DNA of 64,000 nt from Pelagibacterium halotolerans B2 (lineage in GTDB: Bacteria > Pseudomonadota > Alphaproteobacteria > Rhizobiales > Devosiaceae). Both the position numbers and the translations under genes were made by a program. This document shows positions 41,247-50,490 of the stretch, one piece after another. The first letter of the stretch is position 1. The number at the start of each line of letters is the position of its first letter. The stretch spans positions 1,488,001-1,552,000 of the forward strand of contig NC_016078.1 in assembly GCF_000230555.1 (NCBI RefSeq), in the 5' to 3' direction. A model generated the notes under the pieces. It searched no databases. It was given only the letters and a program-made list of their open reading frames with translations, and was not told the DNA's origin.

Positions 41247-41272
41247 GGGCCGCCCCGAACCCGGGACGGCCC
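41247..41272 (-). terminator. terminator-like hairpin after the glycine-zipper gene
   Basis: GGGCCG-C-CCCG (41247-41257), loop AACC, CGGG-A-CGGCCC (41262-41272). One internal mismatch. It lies 23 nt past the stop codon of the gene at 41295 and ahead of prfB. No clear T run. Confidence 0.55.
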
Positions 41273-41294
41273 CGCTGTGTCATTTGCGAAGCGA

Positions 41295-42512
41295 TCAGCT
41301 CAGCCGCCAGTCATATTTGACATGGTAGATACCGCCGAACCCGACATAGGTCAGCGTTTCCCGCGGCGAGATCGATGCGCCATCGAAGGTGTCCGACCGG
41401 CTTTGCAATTCAATTGCCGCCAGCAGGGGTTCGAAGATGTCGTCCTTGCTCGCGGCGGTGAAAACGGCCATGAGGCCGCCGATGATGGCCCCGACCGCCG
41501 CACCGATCAGCGCGCCGATGGGCCCGGCGACTGTTCCCGCCAGCGTGCCCGCCGCAGCTCCGGCCCCGATCGCTGCCCCGATTGCCGTGCCCACGGCGGT
41601 GACAATCGCAAAGATATAGATCTGGACCGCCTCATAAAGGTCCAGCAGGAACTGGGTGAACCCGCCACCCTGGTCGCTTTCGGCAAGCGCCACATTGGCG
41701 AAGAACAGGCGAGGAAATCCGGTCTGGGCCAGCATATATTCCGCCGCGATCCAGGGCGCTGAAAGCGTAATGGAATCACCTGACTTGAACTGGCCGATAT
41801 CGAACGGCCCGCGCCTTTCGACAGTATCAGCCAGCACGTCTCCGATATCGGCGTCCGCAGCACCGCTTCCCGAGACCGAGCCGATCTGTATCTCGTCCTT
41901 TGCAAGTTCCCGGGTATCGTCCTGGCACTCGATTTCGTGAACGCGCAGTTCAAGCTTGGAGTGCTGCGGCGCACCCTGCGTGCCCTGTCCGCCGCCGAAC
42001 CCGAGATTGGGTCCCGACTGCAAGAGCACGGCCTCGAACGTCCCCCAATGAGCGATCCACGCCCTGGTGTCCGATGACTTTATCGGTTTTTTGGGTGCCA
42101 GCATCGGCGTGAAGGTTTTGACGATGTCGATACGATCGAGAACATGGCTGTCCGCTGCCGGATCGAAAAACGTCTTGAGCCGGGCCCGCTGCACGGCGCC
42201 CATCGGCCCCTGTGTGTGCGGATCGGTCGACAGATAAACCTTGGCCAGCGCCTGGCGCTCCTTTTCATCGAGCCCCCTGGCATAATCGAGCACCACCTGC
42301 CCGACGGTCCGCACTTTGTCATCGCGCTTGCCGTAAATGCCGGAAAGGACCTTGCTGCGCTCTGGTGCTTTTCCCGACCTCAGCGCCGCGGCGATTTCTG
42401 CCGCCACCAGCGCCTGCATCGTATCGATGAACACAGCCATCTGTTCGCTGGCAATCTCCCGGAACCGCGGCTGGTAGGTGCGGATGCCCGATTTCTTCTG
42501 AGTGTCTTTCAA
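41295..42512 (-). CDS. uncharacterised protein with a C-terminal glycine-zipper membrane hairpin
   Basis: 405 residues, no recognised family. The N-terminal half is helical and charged (FLKDTQKKSGIRTYQPRF..., KVLSGIYGKRDDKVRTVGQVVLDYARGL). A beta-like middle part (LELRVHEIECQDDTRE, EIQIGSVSGSG, GPFDIGQFKSGDSITLS) precedes a 50-residue Gly/Ala zipper (AIGAAIGAGAAAGTLAGTVAG type) and a short C-terminal strand (YVGFGGIYHVKYDWRLS). Glycine zippers line membrane channels and pores. There is no signal peptide. I start at TTG 42510-42512 because AAGGGGAG stands 7 nt upstream. Divergent from a LytTR regulator, likely its controller. Confidence 0.75.
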   Translation of the reverse strand: MKDTQKKSGIRTYQPRFREIASEQMAVFIDTMQALVAAEIAAALRSGKAPERSKVLSGIYGKRDDKVRTVGQVVLDYARGLDEKERQALAKVYLSTDPHTQGPMGAVQRARLKTFFDPAADSHVLDRIDIVKTFTPMLAPKKPIKSSDTRAWIAHWGTFEAVLLQSGPNLGFGGGQGTQGAPQHSKLELRVHEIECQDDTRELAKDEIQIGSVSGSGAADADIGDVLADTVERRGPFDIGQFKSGDSITLSAPWIAAEYMLAQTGFPRLFFANVALAESDQGGGFTQFLLDLYEAVQIYIFAIVTAVGTAIGAAIGAGAAAGTLAGTVAGPIGALIGAAVGAIIGGLMAVFTAASKDDIFEPLLAAIELQSRSDTFDGASISPRETLTYVGFGGIYHVKYDWRLS

Positions 42513-42672
42513 GAAAATTCTCCCCTTGGTGTCGTGCCGCAATGGGAGCCCTCGACAGCGCCCTGAAACAAATCGTCCATATGATGCTCCGACCCGGCCC
42601 CTGGTCGGACCAGCGCTGCCTAGAGAGTTCCGGGTTGACCGTTCAACACCGATGTCGTGAATTGACAGCACA

Positions 42673-43485
42673 ATGTCGCGGATTACCCGACCCATAGGCT
42701 GGTTTTGGAGCGTGCTTGCGCGATCGCCCTGGCGGCGTAAGCTGCTCGTCGCTGCGCCGGCAATTGTCGGCTTCACCGTTCTTGGACCGTTTGCGACCTA
42801 TCTCGAGATCGCGCCGCTGCCCCGGCTGCTTTATTGGACGCTCGAACTGCTGGGCGTCGGTTTTTTCATGCACCTCGTCATCTGGCCGTTGCTCCACCTC
42901 CAGGCCCTCGTTTCCTGGCCCCGCCCGCTGCTGGTGCTCATCGGGTCAGCCATTGCGGCCCTCCCCGGCACAGCGATCATTTACGCGCTTGAAGCCGCGT
43001 TCCGGGGGATGACCCTTCAATCGCTCGGCACCACCAGCCTTTGGGCAATGGTCACCATGGTGGGCTGGATGATCGCGTCAGTCGAATTCGCGCCCGAGAT
43101 TTTCGGGTCGAACCGCCTCCTGCCGCGAAAGTCGTCAGCCCCCCTGCCGTCGCCCCTGCAGGGTTCCCTGATTTCACTCTCCCATCAGGATCATTATGTC
43201 GAAATCACCAGAACGAGTGGAAGCGAGTTGATCCGCATGCGGTTTCTGGACGCCCTCAGTGCCCTCCACGCTCAGCCCGGCGCCCGCATTCACCGCTCCC
43301 ACTGGATCGCCGCGCCCGCTCTGGTTTCGGTCGACCGGCGCGGCCACCGGCATGTAGCGAGCCTGATCGACGGTCGCACCCTGCCCATCAGCCGTCCCTA
43401 TTTGCGCGCCGCACGGGATCTGCTGTCGCACGGTCACACCGATGCCCGGACGACCACTGAGGGGCTGGTCGGGAAGGCGTCCTGA
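42673..43485 (+). CDS. membrane-anchored LytTR-family transcriptional regulator
   Basis: 270 residues. Four transmembrane segments fill residues about 25-140 (LLVAAPAIVGFTVLGPFATYL, LYWTLELLGVGFFMHLVIWPL, PLLVLIGSAIAALPGTAIIYAL, LWAMVTMVGWMIASVEFA). The C-terminal LytTR DNA-binding domain is clear (LISLSHQDHYVEITRTSG, VRMRFLDAL-type, GARIHRSHWIAAPALV). Such one-component membrane regulators often control the divergent neighbour, here the glycine-zipper gene across 160 bp. Followed directly by hairpin element copy C. Confidence 0.9.
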   Translation: MSRITRPIGWFWSVLARSPWRRKLLVAAPAIVGFTVLGPFATYLEIAPLPRLLYWTLELLGVGFFMHLVIWPLLHLQALVSWPRPLLVLIGSAIAALPGTAIIYALEAAFRGMTLQSLGTTSLWAMVTMVGWMIASVEFAPEIFGSNRLLPRKSSAPLPSPLQGSLISLSHQDHYVEITRTSGSELIRMRFLDALSALHAQPGARIHRSHWIAAPALVSVDRRGHRHVASLIDGRTLPISRPYLRAARDLLSHGHTDARTTTEGLVGKAS

Positions 43486-43503
43486 ACGCCCTGCTGGACT
43501 GCG

Positions 43504-43607
43504 CTAGAGCGTGTCCAGCAAAAGTGGAAACGGTTTTGCGGTTCGGACACGCGATAAAACAAAGGCTTAGAGCCAAGGATTTGATTCAATCAAATCCTTG
43601 GCTCTAG
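43504..43607. repeat. dispersed nested-hairpin element, copy C, with CTAGAGC termini
   Basis: A 104-bp unit with terminal inverted repeats CTAGAGC (43504-43510) and GCTCTAG (43601-43607). First hairpin: outer GCGTGTCC (43509-43516) / GGACACGC (43545-43552), inner GCAAAA (43518-43523) / TTTTGC (43534-43539). Second hairpin: perfect 19-bp arms 43568-43586 and 43588-43606 around one base. It lies between the convergent LytTR and mrcA genes and contains the mrcA stop codon. Confidence 0.9.
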
Positions 43608-46021
43608 AAAAGTCTGCCGGTCCCAAAACTGGGCTGCTGGCTGGCACCAGTCTGGATGTTGTCGAAGGCCTGGGAATTGACCCCGATGACCGATGTCATC
43701 AAATTGGGGCCCGTCCCCGGCTTGAACGCTTCCTGCACACCAGACCCGCCCGCTACGATCTCGACGCCCGTTGCCGGGTCGATCCAGTCCATCTGCATGC
43801 CCTGCGGTGCCTGGAACCTGGTGGGCGGTACGCCTTCGAGCGCCGCCGAGACGAAATCGGCAAAGATCGGCGCCGCCAGTTCGCCGCCCGTCGAACTCGA
43901 CCCCATGCTGCGCGGCGTGTCGTAGCCGACATAGACCCCCACGGCCAGTTCGGGCGTGAACCCGACGAACCATGCGTCCTTGTAGTCATTGGTCGTGCCC
44001 GTCTTGCCCGCCACCGGCCGTCCCACGGCCCGTACCGCCGTTCCCGTGCCGCGCTGGACCACGCCTTCCATCATCGATGTGATCTGATAGGCTGTCATCG
44101 GGTCGAGCACCTGCGCGCGGCTGTCGATAATCATCGGCGCAGCCTGCCCATGCCAATCTGCCTGCTGGCAGTTCTCGCAGATGCGCTCGTCGTGCCGATA
44201 GATCGTGTCGCCATACCGGTCCTGAATGCGATCGATCAGCGTGGGCGTGATCCTGCGCCCGCCATTGGCTATGGTCGCATAGGCCGAGGTCAGGCGCATG
44301 ACCGTCGTTTCGCCCGCGCCCAGCGCCATGGCGAGAACATGCGGCATATCCTCGTAAACCCCGAACAGGCGCGAATATTCCTCGATCATGGGCATGCCCA
44401 GATCGCGCGCCAGCCGCACCGTCATCACGTTGCGCGAAAGCTCGATTCCGCGCCGCAAGGTCTGGGGACCATAGAACTGGCGCGCATAGTTTTCCGGCTG
44501 CCACACCGAGCCATCGGCGTTGACCACTTCGAGCGGCGCATCGAGGATCACGCTGGCCGGCGTATAGCCGTTGTCCAGCGCCGCCGCGTAAACGATGGGC
44601 TTGAACGAGGACCCGGGCTGACGCATCGCTTGCGTCGCGCGATTGAACTCGCTTTCGGCAAACGAAAATCCGCCCACCAGCGCCAGCACACGCCCGGTCC
44701 TGGGATCCATGGCAACGATGGCGCCCTCGATCTCGGGCACCTGCCGCAACGTGTAAACGCCCGGCTCGCCCGCCACCGGCTCGACATAGACAACGTCACC
44801 GGCACCCAGCAATTGCCCCAGAGGTTCACTGACCCAGCTTACCGCCGAGCCCGGTATGGTGCCCGTCACGCGCTCCGAACTCACGCGCCCGTCCACGTCG
44901 ATTGCGGGCCGAAGCCCGATCTGGACCGCATTGGCCTCGGTGCTCAAAACCACGGCCAGTGTCCACTCGGGCACATCGCCGAGCGGCGGGATGCCCGCGA
45001 GCGCGCTGCCCCAATCCTCGCCGAGCTCGATCGTAGCCTCGACGCCGTGAAAGCCCCGCCCTTGATCGAAGGCGATCAGCCCGTCCATTAACGCCCTGCG
45101 TGCATGCAACTGCATCTGCGGGTCAAGCGATGTCCGCACCGACATTCCGCCGCCATAGAGCGTGTCTTCGCCATAAAGGCTTGCGAGCTGGCGCCGCACC
45201 TCCTCGGTGAAATACTCGGCCGAATAAAGCTGCGATCCGCCCGCTCGCGGAATGACATTGAGATTCTCGTTCTTGTAGGCGCTCGCTTCCTCGAGCGTGA
45301 TGTAGCCATTCTCGGCCATCCGATCGAGAACCCAGTTCCGCCGCTCGATTGCCGCCTCCGGCCGCCGGAACGGATGGTAGTTCGAAGGCCCTTTTGGCAG
45401 CGCCGCAAGATAGGCCGCCTCGGCATAGGTCAGCTCGTAAAGCGCCTTGTCGAAATAATTGAGCGCCGCCGCCGCAACGCCGTAGGAGTTCAGACCGAGG
45501 AAAATCTCGTTGAGATAAAGCTCGAGGATCTGGTCCTTGCTCATCGCATTTTCGATCCGGAGCGCCAGCAGCGCCTCCTTGATCTTGCGATCCCAGGTCT
45601 GGTCCGAAGTCAAAAGGAAGTTCTTGGCCACCTGCTGGGTGATGGTCGAGGCGCCCACCAGATTGCCCGAACCGCCATCGACAGCCTGCATCACATTGTC
45701 TCGCGCCGCGCGAAACACGCCGGCAACATCGATGCCGAAATGGGAATAAAAATCCTTGTCCTCGGCCGAAAGGAACGCCTCGATCACCATTGGCGGGATG
45801 GTCTCGACCGGCTGGAACAGCCGCCGTTCACGGGCGAATTCGGCCAGCAACACGCCATCGGCGGCGTGCACGCGCGTCGTCACCGGCGGCTGATAGTCCA
45901 TCAGCGCCGTATAGTCGGGCAAATCCTCGTTGAGCATGGCCACATACCAGGCCACGCCGCCAAGCACGATCAGGCCCGAAAAGACGCCAAAGCCAAACAG
46001 CCAGCTTAAAAGTCGAAACAT
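43604..46021 (-). CDS. mrcA: penicillin-binding protein 1A (bifunctional transglycosylase/transpeptidase)
   Basis: Polymerises and cross-links peptidoglycan at the inner membrane. 805 residues: N-terminal transmembrane anchor (about 5-28), GT51 transglycosylase with catalytic Glu87 in SAEDKDFYSHFG, an OB-like insert, and the transpeptidase with SSFK (RQPGSSFKP), SRN and KTGTTNDY motifs. Start ATG 46021 places the anchor at the N-terminus; an upstream in-frame codon adds nine unlikely residues. The TAG stop (43604-43606) lies in the terminal repeat of element copy C. Confidence 0.96.
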   Translation of the reverse strand: MFRLLSWLFGFGVFSGLIVLGGVAWYVAMLNEDLPDYTALMDYQPPVTTRVHAADGVLLAEFARERRLFQPVETIPPMVIEAFLSAEDKDFYSHFGIDVAGVFRAARDNVMQAVDGGSGNLVGASTITQQVAKNFLLTSDQTWDRKIKEALLALRIENAMSKDQILELYLNEIFLGLNSYGVAAAALNYFDKALYELTYAEAAYLAALPKGPSNYHPFRRPEAAIERRNWVLDRMAENGYITLEEASAYKNENLNVIPRAGGSQLYSAEYFTEEVRRQLASLYGEDTLYGGGMSVRTSLDPQMQLHARRALMDGLIAFDQGRGFHGVEATIELGEDWGSALAGIPPLGDVPEWTLAVVLSTEANAVQIGLRPAIDVDGRVSSERVTGTIPGSAVSWVSEPLGQLLGAGDVVYVEPVAGEPGVYTLRQVPEIEGAIVAMDPRTGRVLALVGGFSFAESEFNRATQAMRQPGSSFKPIVYAAALDNGYTPASVILDAPLEVVNADGSVWQPENYARQFYGPQTLRRGIELSRNVMTVRLARDLGMPMIEEYSRLFGVYEDMPHVLAMALGAGETTVMRLTSAYATIANGGRRITPTLIDRIQDRYGDTIYRHDERICENCQQADWHGQAAPMIIDSRAQVLDPMTAYQITSMMEGVVQRGTGTAVRAVGRPVAGKTGTTNDYKDAWFVGFTPELAVGVYVGYDTPRSMGSSSTGGELAAPIFADFVSAALEGVPPTRFQAPQGMQMDWIDPATGVEIVAGGSGVQEAFKPGTGPNLMTSVIGVNSQAFDNIQTGASQQPSFGTGRLF

Positions 46022-46147
46022 AGAGTTCTCACACGGGCCAGCGCCCAAACCCTCACGCCATTCCCCGCGATTCCCGAGCTTACCAGAATCGCTGACAATT
46101 GTGTGCGCAAACCCCTTTAAGATAAATCAAAACAGTGTGTGCAGCCG

Positions 46148-48625
46148 TCAGGCGTTTCGGGGCCGGCCCAGCGCCTCGGCCATCCGTTGTTCGTCGAACG
46201 GTTTGGAGAGCACCTTTGCGTCCGGAGCGATCTCGCCCGGGGCCACGCTGTGCCCCGTGGCCAGCACGATGCGTATATCCGGATAATCGCGGTGGACCGA
46301 CCACGCCAGTTCCTGCCCCGACATGCCGCTCAGCCCGATGTCGGCCACCAGCACGTCAATCGTCTCGCTTGCCAGCAATTCGAGCGCCGTTTCCGCGCTC
46401 GAACACTCCAGAACGCTCAGGCCCAGTTCCCGGATCATGTCCGCGGTGGCCATGCGGATCAGTGGATCGTCCTCGACAAGCAACACCGTTTCCACAGCCG
46501 TCCCGCCGCCCTCGAGCGCCGGTCGGTCCACCCCCGCCCTGTCGGCCAACACCTGCCGCACGCGGCGTGCCAGGGCGTTGCGCGTATAGGGCTTGGACAA
46601 CAATTCCACACCCGTATCGAGCCGCCCCCCATGGACAATGGCGTTTTCGGTATAGCCCGAGGTGAAGAGCACGGCGAGATCGGGAATGGCCCGTTGCGCC
46701 TTGCGCGCCAGTTCCGGGCTCTTGAGTGGTCCGGGCATGACCACATCGGTGAACAGCATGTCGATGGCGGCGCCGCTTTCCACGATCGCCAGCGCGCTTT
46801 GCGCATCCGATGCCTTGAGGACCCGGTATCCCAGATCGGACAGCATCTCGACGACAGTAGCACGCACCGCTTCATCGTCCTCGACCACGAGTATGGTTTC
46901 GCTGCCCCCCGAAATCGGCCCCATGTCGGCCGGCCGCATCGCGTCTTCGATCTGATGGGTTCGCGGCAGGTAGAGTTTGACGGTCGTGCCCTCGCCGGGC
47001 TCGCTGTAGATCTTGATGTGTCCACCCGACTGCTTGATGAACCCATAGACCATCGAGAGCCCGAGCCCTGAACCGTGCCCGTCGGCCTTTGTGGTGAAGA
47101 ACGGTTCGAACACTTTTTCGAGGACCTCGGGCGCAATCCCGGTGCCCGTGTCGGTGACGGCGATCACCACATACTGGCCCGCCGCGACCTCCTCATGCTC
47201 CATCGCATAAGCATCATCGAGAAACGCGTTGCCGACCTCGATGGTCAGCTTGCCGACCCCGTCCATGGCGTCCCGCGCATTGATCGCCAGGTTGAGCAGC
47301 GCGTTCTCGATCTGGTTGGGATCCACCATCGTGTTCCACAACCCGCCCGAAGCCATGGTTTCGACCTCGATCTCCTCGCCCAGCACCCGGCGCAGCATGT
47401 CGCCCATTCCATTGACCAGACGCCCGACATTGAGCGCCTTTGGCTCGAGCGGCTGGCGCCGTCCGAAAGCGAGCAATTGCCCGGCCAGTTTTGCACCGCG
47501 CTCGACCCCGGCCATGGCGTTTTCCAGCCTTTGGCGGGCGCGCTCATTTTCAGCGACATCGCCGTAAAGGAGCTGGATATTGCCGGAAATCACCTGCAGC
47601 AGATTGTTGAAATCATGGGCCACCCCGCCGGTCAGCTTGCCCAGCGCCTCCATCTTCTGCGATTGCTGCAGGGCCAGTTCGACCTGCCGGCGCTGTTCGA
47701 TGGCCTGGGTAACCCGTGCTTCGAGACTCTCATTGAGCTCCCTGAGCTTTTCGGACGCCACGATCTCCTCGGTCACATCGTGCCCCTGCACGAAAATGCC
47801 GGCTGTCGAACCGTCATCGGCAACGATGGGCTGGTAGATGAAATCAAGATACAGGTCCACCGGCTCGTCCCCGTCGCCGGGTGTCAGCGCCACCCGCTCC
47901 TGGCGCCCCAGATAAAGCTCGCCAGTGCGGTAAACGCGGTCGAGACGATCGACAAACCCCTGTCCCACCACCTCGGGCAGCACTTCGGCCACCGGCTTGC
48001 CGACAACGTCGCGCCCGCCGATCAATTGCTCATAGGCGGCATTGGCCATGGTGAAGACGTGCTCTGGCCCCCACAATACCGCCATGAACCCCGGCGCCTG
48101 TTCAAACAGCAGGTTCAGGCGTCGGACTTCGGCCCCCAACTGGTCGTTGAGAGCCTGCACCTCCTGGGCGCGTTTGAAGACCGCGGCCTCGACGGCCTCC
48201 CCTTGCCCCGAAGATCGGGTCCGGGCCGTTGATCGCAGGACGTGCAGTTCGGTGACGTCGGTGGTGTGCTGCAGCACATAGCTCGTTTCGCCGGTCTCTC
48301 CCACCAGCGGGACATGGGTCGCCGACCAGTACAACTGCTCGACATTGCCATCGCGCTCGATGTCGTATTGGATGAGCGGCAAATGGTCGACCATGCCGCC
48401 CGCCAGCGCGCGCTCGAGCGATGACAGCAATTGCTGATGGCTGGACGACCCCGGCTCGCTGGGGAATGCGTCGAACATGGACCTGCCAACAATCCCATCC
48501 AGGGTTCGTCCGGTGACCTGCAGATAGGCCGAATTGGCCGAAACGATGACCAGATCACGGTCGAGCAGAACGTAGGGATTGGGCGATTTTTCAAAAAGCG
48601 CCTGGAAATCGATCGGCGGGGTCAA
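46148..48625 (-). CDS. hybrid sensor histidine kinase, PAS-PAS-HisKA-HATPase-REC-REC
   Basis: 825 residues, no transmembrane segment. PAS 1 (about 8-130), PAS 2 (about 168-290), HisKA with His337 in GKLTGGVAHDFNN, HATPase with NALLNLAINARDAM, DTGTGI and GSGLGLSM, then two receiver domains with phospho-acceptors Asp627 (LFTDVVMP) and Asp762 (LVADIGLSG). There is no output domain, so it should pass phosphate to a separate regulator or phosphotransferase. Cytoplasmic sensing by PAS domains is inferred. It sits between amiC and mrcA, which are adjacent in many relatives. Confidence 0.94.
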   Translation of the reverse strand: MTPPIDFQALFEKSPNPYVLLDRDLVIVSANSAYLQVTGRTLDGIVGRSMFDAFPSEPGSSSHQQLLSSLERALAGGMVDHLPLIQYDIERDGNVEQLYWSATHVPLVGETGETSYVLQHTTDVTELHVLRSTARTRSSGQGEAVEAAVFKRAQEVQALNDQLGAEVRRLNLLFEQAPGFMAVLWGPEHVFTMANAAYEQLIGGRDVVGKPVAEVLPEVVGQGFVDRLDRVYRTGELYLGRQERVALTPGDGDEPVDLYLDFIYQPIVADDGSTAGIFVQGHDVTEEIVASEKLRELNESLEARVTQAIEQRRQVELALQQSQKMEALGKLTGGVAHDFNNLLQVISGNIQLLYGDVAENERARQRLENAMAGVERGAKLAGQLLAFGRRQPLEPKALNVGRLVNGMGDMLRRVLGEEIEVETMASGGLWNTMVDPNQIENALLNLAINARDAMDGVGKLTIEVGNAFLDDAYAMEHEEVAAGQYVVIAVTDTGTGIAPEVLEKVFEPFFTTKADGHGSGLGLSMVYGFIKQSGGHIKIYSEPGEGTTVKLYLPRTHQIEDAMRPADMGPISGGSETILVVEDDEAVRATVVEMLSDLGYRVLKASDAQSALAIVESGAAIDMLFTDVVMPGPLKSPELARKAQRAIPDLAVLFTSGYTENAIVHGGRLDTGVELLSKPYTRNALARRVRQVLADRAGVDRPALEGGGTAVETVLLVEDDPLIRMATADMIRELGLSVLECSSAETALELLASETIDVLVADIGLSGMSGQELAWSVHRDYPDIRIVLATGHSVAPGEIAPDAKVLSKPFDEQRMAEALGRPRNA

Positions 48626-48691
48626 CTTGGCGAATTCCTCAAGGTTCGCATAGTGTTAGCGCGCATTTCGCCGGCGATCAATGCGCCGGGA

Positions 48692-49963
48692 TCAGAACCG
48701 GCCATCGAAATACACGGCAACCCCGCGCGCCAGCGCTGCTGCCACGCGGTCGAGCCATGCGTCGGTGGTCAGGTTCTGTGTGTCGTCCGAATTGGAAAGA
48801 AAGCCCAATTCGATAAGCACCGATGGAATGTCGGGCGAATTGAGGACGAAGAAATCGGCCTGCCGCAGCGGGAAACGCCGCAACTGGACAGACGGTTCGA
48901 GCTGTTCGATCAGCGCCTGCCCCGCCAGGTAGGACTGTCGCCGCGTCTCCCGCGCCAGGAAATCCACGAGCACGTCGATGGCGCCTTCGTCCTCGGGCGG
49001 CGAAAGTCCGGCGATAAGGTCGACCCGGTTTTCATTCTCGGCCAGAACACGGTCGAGATCGGACGTTGCAAGATCGCCGCGCGTATAGATCGAAGCCCCG
49101 CGCACATCTTCCTGGTCGAATGAATCGGCATGCAGCGAGATGAACAGATCCGCCTGATTCAGCCGCGCCAGCGCAACCCGCTCGGAGAGCGTGAGGAAGG
49201 TATCGGTGTCGCGGGTCAGCGCAACGTCGAACCGGCCGGTTTCAACGAGCAGATTTTGCAGCTTGAGCGCGAACGCCAGAACGATGTTCTTTTCCTCGAG
49301 CCCGTTCGTCGCCCTGGCGCCGCCATCGACGCCGCCATGGCCCGGATCGATGATGACAAGCGGTCGCACGCTGTCGGCGGCCGTGGCGGTTTCCCCTGGC
49401 GCGGTCTGCGCACCGTCGAGTTCGGCCGGCTCGGCAGCCTGCTCGGCCTGTTCCACCGTTGGTTCGGCTCCTCTTGCATCGGCGGCAAAGTTCTCGGCCG
49501 TGTCAGGAACCAGATCGATCACCAGTCGCGCCGGCTGATCCTCGAAGGCATCGAGGATATAGGATTGCTGCACCTGCGCCGGTCCCGCGAGCGAAAGGGT
49601 AACCCGGACCCGATCCTCGCCCGGCGCGTCGATGCCATAGGCCGTCACAAGCCCATCGCCGGCAGGCTGATTGTCCTGATCGTCCCCGGCCTGGCCACGC
49701 AATTCCACAACCACGCGCATGGGATCGTTGGCGGTATAGACGGCAAATTCGGTTGGCGTCGTCAGGTCGAGCACCAGCCGAGCGCGGTCCTGAGTGGCCG
49801 TGACCCGCGAATCGAGCAGCGCGGGCGCTGTCGGTTCGGCGGCCGCCTCGCTGGCCGCTGTGTCGTCGGGCGGGCCGTCCTGCGCCAGCCCGTTGGCTCC
49901 GCTGAAAATGGCACTGGCCAGAACAAGAAAAATCAGCTTTGCACGCACAGCCGCAACGATCAT
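48692..49963 (-). CDS. amiC: N-acetylmuramoyl-L-alanine amidase (AmiC type)
   Basis: Periplasmic zinc amidase that splits septal peptidoglycan. 423 residues: signal peptide (KLIFLVLASAIFSGANGLAQ), AMIN domain (about 50-155, DSRVTATQDRARLVLDLTTP), an Ala/Glu-rich linker, and Amidase_3 with zinc and catalytic residues in IDPGHGGVDGGA, EKNIVL, FISLHADSF and VLIELGFLSN. Divergent from rne, the usual arrangement in Hyphomicrobiales. The M23 peptidase at 38.9 kb could act on the same substrate. Confidence 0.94.
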   Translation of the reverse strand: MIVAAVRAKLIFLVLASAIFSGANGLAQDGPPDDTAASEAAAEPTAPALLDSRVTATQDRARLVLDLTTPTEFAVYTANDPMRVVVELRGQAGDDQDNQPAGDGLVTAYGIDAPGEDRVRVTLSLAGPAQVQQSYILDAFEDQPARLVIDLVPDTAENFAADARGAEPTVEQAEQAAEPAELDGAQTAPGETATAADSVRPLVIIDPGHGGVDGGARATNGLEEKNIVLAFALKLQNLLVETGRFDVALTRDTDTFLTLSERVALARLNQADLFISLHADSFDQEDVRGASIYTRGDLATSDLDRVLAENENRVDLIAGLSPPEDEGAIDVLVDFLARETRRQSYLAGQALIEQLEPSVQLRRFPLRQADFFVLNSPDIPSVLIELGFLSNSDDTQNLTTDAWLDRVAAALARGVAVYFDGRF

Positions 49964-50490
49964 CGAAAACTCCAGGTCAGGCGCACCTTATGCGATTCTT
50001 GGGCGGAAATAGGCAAGCCCTGGCTTGAACTTCACCCGGAACAACGCCACATCATCCCAATCGAGCCCCAAGGCTATTGGCTATTGCCAATTTCCGGGAA
50101 CACTCGTAATGACTGTAATGCGGTGCTCCATGGAGTCTGCGCCCAGGCCCGATTTCGCCTTCAGCTAGCCTGCTGGCCTCGTTATACCGGACATGTGACG
50201 CGCGACTTGGCACCGAACTGAGAATATCGGACTCACCGGTTTTGAGGTGATCCGACTGGCACGGTCGATCTGACCCTGCCCTTAAGGACGAGGTCGAATG
50301 GGTTCAACTCTGGCAATCGGCACGATCGATGTTCCGGCGCGCCGCAGCCCGCTGTCCCATTCCTTGGCCCCTACCCTTCCCAACGGCGCTTCTGGCGTCT
50401 CCACGATACTGTCATACGCCTCGCATGGCGCTGGCCGCCCGTCACAAGAACGGTCCGGGCCCGGCGCGCGAGCGCGCGGAGTTCTAATTT
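49964..50490. other. 527-bp amiC-rne intergenic region, probable rne leader
   Basis: A long divergent space. Just ahead of the rne start the sequence becomes extremely GC-rich with a self-complementary run GCGCGC-GA-GCGCGC (about 50464-50477) and CCGGGCCCGG near 50456. In many bacteria rne mRNA leaders fold and mediate autoregulation by RNase E, and this may be the equivalent. A short open frame through 50298-50561 overlaps rne out of frame and is unlikely to be real. Confidence 0.5.
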
